Shown in pieces: positions 6,511 to 12,737 of a stretch of DNA of 20,746 nt. The stretch is taken from the NCBI GenBank assembly GCA_002379855.1, contig DFUX01000063.1, positions 1-20,746 of the forward strand, in the 5' to 3' direction. Below the pieces are notes generated by a model that was not told where the DNA came from, made no database searches, and saw only the letters and a list, made by a program, of their open reading frames with translations. The stretch is from Cloacimonetes bacterium UBA4175 (lineage in GTDB: Bacteria > Cloacimonadota > Cloacimonadia > Cloacimonadales > Cloacimonadaceae). Every line of letters begins with the position of its first letter. Positions within the stretch are counted from its first letter, which is position 1. A program made the translations under genes and the position numbers.

Positions 6511-8508
6511 TCATTCCGGGGCGATTACGATCAGAACGTCGCCCTTGCCCACAGTCGCTCCGGCTGCGAAGGGTGTGGCGGTGACCGTTCCGGCCACCGG
6601 ACTGGGAATGTTGTTATACATCTTCATCGCTTCCAAAACGAGGACTGTTTCGCCCACCTGCACCTTGTCCCCCACGTTCTTCTCATACTTCACGAACATG
6701 CCGGGCATGGGTGAATGGACGGGAGTTCCCTCAGCAGAGGAAGCCGCGGCGGTAGCCGCCTGGGGAGCGGGAGCCGGAGCCACGGGGGCTGCGGGGGCAG
6801 GATTGGGGGTCGCCGGAGCGCTGGGCTGGACTGCCGGGGCGACCGGCGCCGACCTCACGATCCTTGGCGCGCCGCCTTTTTCGGAAACTTCCACGCGGTA
6901 GTATTCATCGTCCACATACACATCGAACTCGCGCAAGCCTTCAGGTTTGGGCGGAGCTTCCTTGGCGGGTTTTTCCACCAGTTGGCCTGCCTTGGCCTTG
7001 CGGCAAAGCTCTTCCTGGCGCTTCACCTCTTCCAGGGTGATGGCTTTCATTTCGTTGGGCATGGGTTCCTGGCCGTATTTGATCTTGAGATACTTCTTGC
7101 CGGTAAGGTTATAGAGCGCCACGATCAGGGCGTCGTCCAGGTCTTTTGCCAGGCCTTCGGTTTCCTTTTTCACCTGTTCCAAAGCCGGTTCGATCACGTC
7201 CCCGGGGCGCACCGTGATCGGCTTCTCGCCGCGCGGATAGCCCTTGAGCGCCTTTTTCTGCACCTCGGGGTCGATGGGCAGGGTGGTCTTGCCATAGAGT
7301 CCGTAGCAAAGGTCTTTCACCTGCTCCGTGATGCGGGCATATTCGCCGTCCTTGGTATCGAAGAGGGCGTTGTTGACGGACTGGATGCCCACGATCTGGC
7401 TGGTGGGCGTCACCAGCGGAATCTGCCCCAGTTCCTTGCGCACCTTGGGAATCTCTTTGAACACGTCTTCCAGCTTGTCCAAGGCATCCATCTGGCGCAG
7501 TTGGTTCACCAGGTTGGAAAGCATTCCGCCCGGCGTCTGGTGGATGATCACGTCCGTGTCGATGATGCTGAACTTGGTATTGTCGGCAAACTGCAGATAT
7601 TTGGGGATGTCTTTTTCCATCTCTTTGCCGATCTTGTTGAGCAGCCTGATGTCAAATCCGGTGTCGCGGTTGGTTCCCAGCAGGGCGATCACAAAGGGTT
7701 CCACGGCCGGATGTGAGGTGCGGTATGCGTAAGGGCCAACGCAGGTGTCGATGATATCCACCCCCGCTTCGATGGCCTTAAACAGCGACAGGTCGCCCAT
7801 CCCGCTGGTGAAGTGCGTATGCAGGTGCACCGGCACCTTCACGTTTTCCTTGAGGGCTTTCACCAGGTCGAAGGCGTCGTAGGGGGCCACCAGGCCTGCC
7901 ATATCCTTGATGCAGACCGTGTCCGCGCCCATGTCCTCCAGTTGTTTGGCTTTTTTCACGTAGTAGTCGATGTTATAGATGTCTCCGCCCATGCGCTGTT
8001 CGGTGAGGCTGTAGCAGATCGCTCCCTGAAAGTGTTTCTTGTTCTTTTTGATGATCTTCACCGCGGTCTGGAAGTTGCGGAAGTCGTTGAGCGCGTCAAA
8101 GACCCGGATGATGTCGATGCCGTTGTCGCAGGCACGCTGCACGAAGGCTTCCACCACGTCGTCGGCGTAGTTCTGGTAGCCCACCAAGTTCTGCCCGCGC
8201 AGGAGCATGGAGAAGGGGGTCTTTTTGATGTATTTTTTGAGGGTGCGGATGCGTTCCCAGGGGTCTTCGCCCAGATAGCGGTGCATGGTGTCGAAGGTGG
8301 CTCCGCCCCACACTTCCATGCTGTAAAAGCCCACCTGGTCCATCAGTTCCGCCACGTGGAGCATGTCTTCGGTGCGCCCGCGGGTGGCAAACAGCGATTG
8401 ATGCCCGTCGCGGAACGACAGGTCCTGGATCTTTATCGGGTTGGCCGCCTTGGGGCGGTCAGTTTCATAGCGCATTGCTGTTTTGGTCAAGATGCCATGT
8501 TTATCCAT
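6511..8508 (-). CDS. carboxyltransferase 5S domain fused to biotin carrier (1.3S-like); transcarboxylase or decarboxylase alpha subunit
   Basis: The 665-residue protein combines two activities. Residues about 20-470 are a pyruvate/oxaloacetate carboxyltransferase barrel: LSFRDGHQS with metal ligand Asp34, VCIKDMAG with the carbamylated-type Lys201, and HLHTH (228-232) with the metal histidines. After a Pro/Ala-rich linker (about 545-590) comes a biotinyl domain with EAMKM, biotinylated at Lys629. This architecture fits both the oxaloacetate decarboxylase alpha subunit (OadA) and a 5S plus 1.3S fusion of methylmalonyl-CoA carboxytransferase. The neighbouring 12S-type gene and the absence of membrane beta/gamma subunits favour the transcarboxylase, which passes CO2 from methylmalonyl-CoA to pyruvate or the reverse. 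AAGGAG lies just before the ATG. It follows the small subunit by 12 bases. Confidence 0.88.
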   Translation of the reverse strand: MDKHGILTKTAMRYETDRPKAANPIKIQDLSFRDGHQSLFATRGRTEDMLHVAELMDQVGFYSMEVWGGATFDTMHRYLGEDPWERIRTLKKYIKKTPFSMLLRGQNLVGYQNYADDVVEAFVQRACDNGIDIIRVFDALNDFRNFQTAVKIIKKNKKHFQGAICYSLTEQRMGGDIYNIDYYVKKAKQLEDMGADTVCIKDMAGLVAPYDAFDLVKALKENVKVPVHLHTHFTSGMGDLSLFKAIEAGVDIIDTCVGPYAYRTSHPAVEPFVIALLGTNRDTGFDIRLLNKIGKEMEKDIPKYLQFADNTKFSIIDTDVIIHQTPGGMLSNLVNQLRQMDALDKLEDVFKEIPKVRKELGQIPLVTPTSQIVGIQSVNNALFDTKDGEYARITEQVKDLCYGLYGKTTLPIDPEVQKKALKGYPRGEKPITVRPGDVIEPALEQVKKETEGLAKDLDDALIVALYNLTGKKYLKIKYGQEPMPNEMKAITLEEVKRQEELCRKAKAGQLVEKPAKEAPPKPEGLREFDVYVDDEYYRVEVSEKGGAPRIVRSAPVAPAVQPSAPATPNPAPAAPVAPAPAPQAATAAASSAEGTPVHSPMPGMFVKYEKNVGDKVQVGETVLVLEAMKMYNNIPSPVAGTVTATPFAAGATVGKGDVLIVIAPE

Positions 8509-8520
8509 GGTTGCTCCTTT

Positions 8521-8709
8521 TTATCTGCTTCTTTTTATTACTCTGCGTTGGATCAGGTCACGGTTCAGCATGGTCTGCTGCCTGCCATAGGCTTGCCAGA
8601 CGCTGGGGGCGTTTTCCAGGGGCCGCTGGGGATAGACGGGCGCCGCTTCTGAATCCAGCAGCGCCAGCACACCCGCGATGGCGGCGAGTTCTTTCTTTCT
8701 GTCTGTCAT
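8521..8709 (-). CDS. 62-residue small subunit of the carboxyltransferase complex (epsilon-like)
   Basis: A short soluble protein is encoded exactly between the 12S-type and 5S-type genes, 11 and 12 bases from each. It has an N-terminal helix KKELAAIAGVLALLD, then a Pro-rich turn, then SVWQAYGRQQTMLNRD and a basic end. This helix-linker-WxxxGR pattern resembles the small epsilon-type subunits of acyl-CoA carboxylases and methylmalonyl-CoA decarboxylases, which bridge the carboxyltransferase and biotin proteins. There is no membrane segment, unlike OadG/MmdD. A GAGG lies nine bases before the ATG. Position and length make it very likely real; the subunit assignment is inference. Confidence 0.65.
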   Translation of the reverse strand: MTDRKKELAAIAGVLALLDSEAAPVYPQRPLENAPSVWQAYGRQQTMLNRDLIQRRVIKRSR

Positions 8710-8720
8710 CGTCGCGTGCC

Positions 8721-10274
8721 TCAGGCAGGGATGTTGCCGTGTTTCTTGGGCGGCAGGCTTTCGCTCTTGCTGGAGAGGATTTCCAGGGCGTCGATCAGCC
8801 TGGCGCGGGTTTCGGAGGGCAGGATCACCGCGTCGATATAGCCGCGGGAGGCCGCCACGTAGGGATTGTTAAACTCTTGCTCGTAGATCTCGATCATCTC
8901 GGCGCGTTTGGCGACCTTGTCCTCGGCGGCCTCGATCTCTTTGCGGAAGATCACGTTGGCGGCGCCCTGAGCGCCCATCACGGCGATCTCGGCGCTGGGC
9001 CAGGCAAAGACCATATCCGCACCCAGATGCCTGCTGCTCATAGCGATATAGCTGCCGCCGTAGTCTTTGCGGGTCACCACCGTCAGTTTGGGCACCGTGG
9101 CTTCGGAATAGCACCACAGCAGCTTGGCGCCGTGGCGGATGATCCCGTTCCATTCCTGGTTGGTGCCGGGCAGATAGCCGGGCACGTCCACGAAGGTCAC
9201 CAGCGGAATGTTGAACGCGTCGCAGAAGCGGATGAAGCGCGTGGCTTTGTCCGAGGCGTCGATGTCCAGGCAGCCAGCCAGAACAGTCGGCTGGTTCGCC
9301 ACCACTCCGACCACGCGTCCATTGAGGCGGGCGAAGCCCACGATCAGGTTTTTGGCGTAATATTTATGCGGTTCAAAGAAGATGCCGTCATCGACCACGC
9401 TGCGAATCACGTCATACATCTCGTAGCTCATCCGGGGATTGTCCGGTATGATGGTGTCCAGCTCGGGGCAGAGCCGGCGGGGATCGTCGGCGCATTCAAC
9501 GCGCGGAGCGTCTTCCATGTTGTTGGCGGGCAGGTAGCTGAGCAGCACCTTGATCTGCTGGATGGCGTCGGCGTCGTTCTCACAGGCAAAGTGGGCGTTG
9601 CCGCTCTTGCTGTTGTGGGCCAAGGCGCCCCCCAGGTCTTCCTGGGTGGTTTCCTCGCCTGTCACCGCGCGGATCACATCCGGCCCGGTGATGAACATGA
9701 AGCTGGTGTTTTTCACCATAAAAACAAAGTCGGTCATGGCGGGAGAATAGACCGCCCCGCCCGCGCAGGGGCCCATGATGGCGGTGATTTGGGGAATCAC
9801 GCCGCTGGCGCGCGAATTGCGGAAAAAGATGTCACCATAGCCGCGCAGAGCGTCCACACCCTCCTGGATGCGCGCTCCGCCGCTGTCCTGAATGCCGATC
9901 AGGGGAACTCCGCTTCTGAGCGCCATGTCCATGACCTTGCAGATCTTGGCGGCGTGCATTTCGCCCAGAGAGCCGCCCCGGGAGGTGAAATCCTGGGAAA
10001 AGGCAAAGACCGGGCGCCCATCCACCAGGCCGTGGCCGGTGATAACGCCATCTGACGGGATTTCTATCTTTTCCATGCCAAAGTTGTCGCAGCGGTGCTG
10101 CACGAACATATCCAGTTCACGGAAGCTGCCTGGGTCAAAGAGCAGGTCCAGCCTTTCCCGGGCTGTCAGCTTGCCCCCCCGCTTTTGCTTGTCCACGGCT
10201 TTGGCGCCGCCCATTTCTTTGATTTTCTTTTCTTTATCCAGCAGTTTCTGGATCGCGTCCTTGGTTGAAAGCAT
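8721..10274 (-). CDS. mmdA: methylmalonyl-CoA carboxyltransferase 12S-type subunit (MmdA / PccB family)
   Basis: This is a 517-residue acyl-CoA carboxyltransferase that moves CO2 between biotin and methylmalonyl-/propionyl-CoA. Two crotonase-fold halves are visible. In the first, TARERLDLLFDPGSF (37-51) starts the domain and DSGGARIQEG (130-139) and GPCAGGAVYSPA (168-179) give the CoA/biotin oxyanion-hole glycines. In the second, DVPGYLPG (363-370), RKDYGGSYIAM (402-412) and MGAQGAAN (433-440) do the same. Length is normal for the family. The ATG at 10274 follows GGGGA. It is the first gene of the minus-strand operon, upstream of the small subunit and the 5S-1.3S fusion. Methylmalonyl-CoA decarboxylase alpha, propionyl-CoA carboxylase beta and transcarboxylase 12S cannot be separated by motif; the soluble partner set supports 12S. 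Confidence 0.9.
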   Translation of the reverse strand: MLSTKDAIQKLLDKEKKIKEMGGAKAVDKQKRGGKLTARERLDLLFDPGSFRELDMFVQHRCDNFGMEKIEIPSDGVITGHGLVDGRPVFAFSQDFTSRGGSLGEMHAAKICKVMDMALRSGVPLIGIQDSGGARIQEGVDALRGYGDIFFRNSRASGVIPQITAIMGPCAGGAVYSPAMTDFVFMVKNTSFMFITGPDVIRAVTGEETTQEDLGGALAHNSKSGNAHFACENDADAIQQIKVLLSYLPANNMEDAPRVECADDPRRLCPELDTIIPDNPRMSYEMYDVIRSVVDDGIFFEPHKYYAKNLIVGFARLNGRVVGVVANQPTVLAGCLDIDASDKATRFIRFCDAFNIPLVTFVDVPGYLPGTNQEWNGIIRHGAKLLWCYSEATVPKLTVVTRKDYGGSYIAMSSRHLGADMVFAWPSAEIAVMGAQGAANVIFRKEIEAAEDKVAKRAEMIEIYEQEFNNPYVAASRGYIDAVILPSETRARLIDALEILSSKSESLPPKKHGNIPA

Positions 10275-10311
10275 TGTATCTTCCCCTTTGCAGGTTTATT
10301 GGATGTACCGA

Positions 10312-10324
10312 TTGTGGAACACAA
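10312..10324. promoter_or_regulatory. short palindrome TTGTG-GAA-CACAA in the mmdA leader
   Basis: Perfect five-base arms around a three-base centre lie between the predicted promoter and the mmdA start. This is where a repressor site would block transcription. It is shorter than a Rex site (TTGTGAA-N4-TTCACAA), so no regulator is named. Confidence 0.3.
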
Positions 10325-10345
10325 ACAAAATACAATCATTTTTCC

Positions 10346-10373
10346 ATTATTGCGCGATGCCAAATTTCGTCAA
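10346..10373 (-). promoter_or_regulatory. sigma-70-like promoter for the mmdA-pyrF operon
   Basis: On the minus strand, TTGACG (plus-strand 10368-10373) and AATAAT (10346-10351) are separated by 16 bases, five of six matches to each consensus hexamer. Initiation would fall near 10338, giving a leader of about 65 bases before the mmdA ATG. Confidence 0.5.
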
Positions 10374-10568
10374 GAAAAAGCAGTTTGGACAGCGCGTAAC
10401 CGCACCCTGGCTCCGCTCTTGCAGTAAATCTATATCAAGCTATTTTGACTGCATCGTCACGACTGGTTCCTTCTCACGCATGAAGGCCAAAGCCCGCATA
10501 ATTCGGGGTAGTAACTCAGGGTTTGTTACGCACGAAGTCCAAAGAGCCCAGGCGTCCGGTGGGTATTT

Positions 10569-10708
10569 GCAGCCGGAAAAGGCTCTTTGAACTCCGTGCT
10601 GGCTGGTCGTTTGGAGTTCAAGCCGGCAATGAAAGCTGTATAGATTCCCCCCAATCCCAAAGCCGGCTCGGACTTCAAACGACTTTGAAAAGACTGGATC
10701 CCGGCTCA
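10569..10708 (+). repeat. fold-back repeat module A, copy 1
   Basis: About 140 bases nearly identical to 19790-19926. It contains a large hairpin: arms 10606-10627 and 10662-10683 pair at 18 of 22 positions around a 34-base loop that includes a run of C. The module runs directly into a GGATCCCGG-type hairpin. Confidence 0.85.
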
Positions 10709-10765
10709 AACCACCCCACCAAACCGCTGCGCGCTTTGGCGGGGACCCCGGTAGGCCGGGATGAC
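10691..10765 (+). repeat. GGATCCCGG/CCGGGATGAC fold-back element, variant with long loop
   Basis: ACTGGATCCCGGC on the left pairs with GCCGGGATGAC on the right. The enlarged loop contains an inner hairpin (CCCCACCAAACC against TTTGGCGGGG). ATTTTTA follows at 10768-10774, so this copy could act as a terminator. Confidence 0.6.
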
Positions 10766-10852
10766 ACATTTTTAGTCTGGTTTGGTTTGTTTCAGGGCTG
10801 GACGCTTGTCCTTATCCTGTTCTTTTAATCCGTGTAATTTGTGGATATTATA

Positions 10853-10960
10853 AAAAAGACTGGATCCCGGGTCAAGCATGCGCTTGCCCGGGATGACACA
10901 GATAGAGTCTGTTGGGGCTTGTTCTGGGCACGTCCACCATCACCACGACACCACAACACC
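10853..10960 (+). repeat. repeat module B, copy 1, with GGATCCCGGGTCAAGC hairpin
   Basis: The hairpin CTGGATCCCGGGTCAAGC / GCTTGCCCGGGATGAC occupies 10860-10896 with a tight loop. It is followed by GATAGAGTCTGTTGGGGCTT and a CACCA-rich stretch. The same order occurs at 20004-20100. Confidence 0.8.
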
Positions 10961-11007
10961 ACCTCACCACAAGTTCCTTTTCAACATTTCACCTTTCCAC
11001 CTTCAAA

Positions 11008-11046
11008 TATCCTGCAGATCCTGTCGATCATGTTATCCGCGTTCTA
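11008..11046 (-). repeat. AGGAT-type 9-base repeat block, inverted relative to 20397-20437
   Basis: Read on the minus strand, this starts TAGAACGCGGATAACA and continues in 9-base steps built on cAGGATc, the first step being degenerate. It is the reverse complement of the block downstream of module C copy 2. Confidence 0.65.
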
Positions 11047-11073
11047 TTTTCTTTTCATCTTTACACGATAATA

Positions 11074-11241
11074 CCACAACCACCTCCATGATCCCTCATA
11101 CCGCCATCATTCGCTGCCACAAGCGGTTAAGCCATCATCCTTAGGTCATCCTTATAAATTATAAGGTTGACCCCAGGAAGACCCACGCCGGAGAGTGTGA
11201 TGCAAATGAGGCCCATCCCTCTATAATATATAGGTGCTACG
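11074..11241 (+). repeat. conserved 168-base repeat module C, copy 1
   Basis: This module differs from 20209-20376 at only about five positions by eye, much closer than the sequence around it. It contains a 29-base near-perfect palindrome at 11144-11172 (core CCTTATAA-A-TTATAAGG, extended by GGTCA/TGACC) and ends in a TA-rich CTATAATATATAG then GTGCTACG. The conservation and structure suggest a mobile element relic or a structured RNA; neither is proven. Confidence 0.85.
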
Positions 11242-11435
11242 CCAAAAAGGCCGCGGAAAAATGGAAAGGTGAAATGGCGGAAGGCATATCGGATTTGCGG
11301 CTACCGGAGATAGTTGAAAAAGGCAACCCATTAAGACGGGAATAATAATTCAAGTTCTGTGAACTCTTAAATGCTGATAAATCATTACTATAGCATCGTC
11401 ATCAGAGGCTTTGGAGGAAACAGCGAAGAAAGCTC

Positions 11436-11479
11436 TTGACAGAAATACGCTTCTAAATTTATCGATATAAAAGTATCGA
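11436..11479 (+). promoter_or_regulatory. rex upstream region: TTGACA and TCGATA/TATCGA inverted repeat
   Basis: A perfect TTGACA lies at 11436-11441, but the -10 element is unclear in the AT-rich sequence that follows. TCGATA (11462-11467) and TATCGA (11474-11479) are inverted arms 6 bases apart, about 30 bases before the rex start. A Rex consensus site is not present here. Confidence 0.35.
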
Positions 11480-11505
11480 ATAAGATACCACGATAAGGAG
11501 AGAAG

Positions 11506-12159
11506 ATGGTTTCCATACCGGTTTTAACGCTTAAACGCCTGCCCCAGTATCTGGAACTCTTACAACAATTCCAGAGGGAAGGCCAAAGCCACGTGTCTGC
11601 CACCCGGCTGGCGGAGATCACCGGCGTGCACGTGACCCAAGTGCGCAAGGACCTGGCTTTGACCGGGGTGGTTGGCGTTCCCAAGGTGGGGCACAAGACG
11701 GCGGAACTGATCGAAGCCATCAAGAGTTTCCTGAACTGGAACGACAGCAGTTCCTGCTTCCTGGTGGGAGCGGGGCACCTGGGTTCTGCCCTTTTGGGCT
11801 ATCAGGAGCTTTCCCGCAAGGGCTTGTCCATCGTGGCGGCGTTCGATACCGATCCGGCTTTGAGCGGCACCACTGTCAACGGCGTCAAGATCTACGGCCT
11901 GGATCGGTTTGCCAATCTCTGCCGGCGTCTGCATATCAACATCGGAATCCTTACGGTTCCATCCGAGCATGCCCAGGCAACGGCTCAAATGATGATAGAC
12001 AATGGCATTGTGGCGATCTGGAACTTCACTCCGGTTCACCTCGATGTGCCTGAAGGCGTCATTGTGGAAAACGTGGACATGAGCGCCTCGCTCGCGGTTC
12101 TTTCCCACCGCCTGGCAGAAAAGCTCCACCACGAAACCAAGGTGGAGAGGAGCCATTAG
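11506..12159 (+). CDS. rex: redox-sensing transcriptional repressor Rex
   Basis: Rex binds DNA when NADH is low and lets go when NADH rises, so it controls fermentation and hydrogenase genes. The 217-residue protein has the N-terminal winged-helix domain (about 1-80, with the recognition segment VHVTQVRKDLALTG at 41-54), then a Rossmann fold starting FLVGAGHLG (85-93) with the GxGxxG NADH motif. A C-terminal helix (about 195-212) fits the domain-swapped dimer. The wing reads GVPKVGHK rather than the frequent GxxGxGY. AAGGAGAG precedes the ATG. The gene lies 83 bases upstream of hydC in the same orientation, so it may regulate itself and the hydrogenase genes, although no clear Rex operator was found. 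Confidence 0.95.
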   Translation: MVSIPVLTLKRLPQYLELLQQFQREGQSHVSATRLAEITGVHVTQVRKDLALTGVVGVPKVGHKTAELIEAIKSFLNWNDSSSCFLVGAGHLGSALLGYQELSRKGLSIVAAFDTDPALSGTTVNGVKIYGLDRFANLCRRLHINIGILTVPSEHAQATAQMMIDNGIVAIWNFTPVHLDVPEGVIVENVDMSASLAVLSHRLAEKLHHETKVERSH

Positions 12160-12242
12160 CGAAAGCCAGGCGTTTTTTGCAAAGCCATTAAACCGCCACT
12201 ACAGGAAAAATACATAAAAACTGAGATAGATTAGGAGCAAAG

Positions 12243-12737
12243 ATGAATTCTGAAAATACTGCAGTCCGCAGCTTCTCGAAGGTCTTGGAGATATTGGAAT
12301 CCTACGATTTCAATGCCAACAAGATCATCCCGATCCTGCAAGCCGTCCAACACGAGTATCGCTACCTTCCGCAGGAAGTGCTCACCTTTATCGCCACTTC
12401 CCTGAAGGTCTCGCCGGCGCACCTCTTTGGCGTCGCCACCTTTTACAGCCACTTCTCTCTTGAGCCCAAAGGCAAGCACATCATCAAGATGTGTGACGGC
12501 ACCGCCTGCCACGTGCGCGGTTCCATGGCCGTGATTAACGCGGTGAGAGAAAAGCTTGGCCTTTCCAGCACCAAGATCACCACCGACGACATGCTCTTCA
12601 CCTTTGAAACGGTGTCCTGCCTGGGCGCCTGTGGCCTTGCTCCGGTGCTGGTGATGGATGAGGAAGTCCACGGCCAGGTTACGCCCGAGCAGGCGATCAA
12701 GCTCATAGATGAAATATTGGAGAAGGAAAATGCTTAA
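12243..12737 (+). CDS. hydC: bifurcating [FeFe]-hydrogenase gamma subunit (HydC, NuoE-like)
   Basis: The 164-residue protein has an N-terminal helical part and a thioredoxin-like [2Fe-2S] domain with ligands Cys84, Cys89 (CDGTAC), Cys126 and Cys130 (CLGAC). In HydABC complexes this subunit relays electrons between the flavin subunit HydB and the H-cluster subunit HydA. The LFGVATFYSHF segment (61-71) is a NuoE hallmark. AGGAG lies six bases before the ATG. Its stop overlaps the hydB start by eight bases, so translation is coupled. Complex I NuoE is excluded by context: no membrane nuo genes are present, and hydrogenase genes follow. Confidence 0.93.
   Translation: MNSENTAVRSFSKVLEILESYDFNANKIIPILQAVQHEYRYLPQEVLTFIATSLKVSPAHLFGVATFYSHFSLEPKGKHIIKMCDGTACHVRGSMAVINAVREKLGLSSTKITTDDMLFTFETVSCLGACGLAPVLVMDEEVHGQVTPEQAIKLIDEILEKENA

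Larger units (their letters stand above)
10275..11505. other. gene-free repeat region between divergent mmdA and rex
   Basis: About 1.2 kb without a believable gene separates the divergent mmdA and rex transcription units. The left end holds the mmdA promoter and leader. Positions 10374-10568 show only an imperfect 20-base direct repeat (10475-10494 and 10528-10549). Repeat modules A, B and C then fill 10569-11241. Positions 11242-11435 are AT-rich with one small palindrome AGTTC-TGT-GAACT (11353-11365). The rex promoter region ends the stretch. Short open frames across the modules are spurious, since they depend on the repeats. Confidence 0.7.

Noticed and set aside
6511..8508. Na+-pumping oxaloacetate decarboxylase as the firm call
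   Set aside because: The alpha-subunit architecture fits, but the beta and gamma membrane subunits are absent and a 12S-type gene is adjacent, so the name was kept open with the transcarboxylase favoured.
8475..10055. Long plus-strand open frame of 526 codons opposite mmdA
   Set aside because: It lies antisense to a complete, motif-rich carboxyltransferase, has no family features and reflects codon bias of the real gene.
10440..11144. Small open frames over the repeats (10440-10769 minus, 10523-10828, 10841-11071 and 10878-11144 plus)
   Set aside because: They translate repeat modules A, B and C. A similar peptide arises at 19780-20007 from the other repeat copy, so the similarity comes from DNA repeats, not from protein selection.
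10275..12242. Canonical Rex operator upstream of rex or hydC, or at mmdA
   Set aside because: No TTGTGAA-N4-TTCACAA or TTGTTAA-N4-TTAACAA match was found; only shorter palindromes are present.
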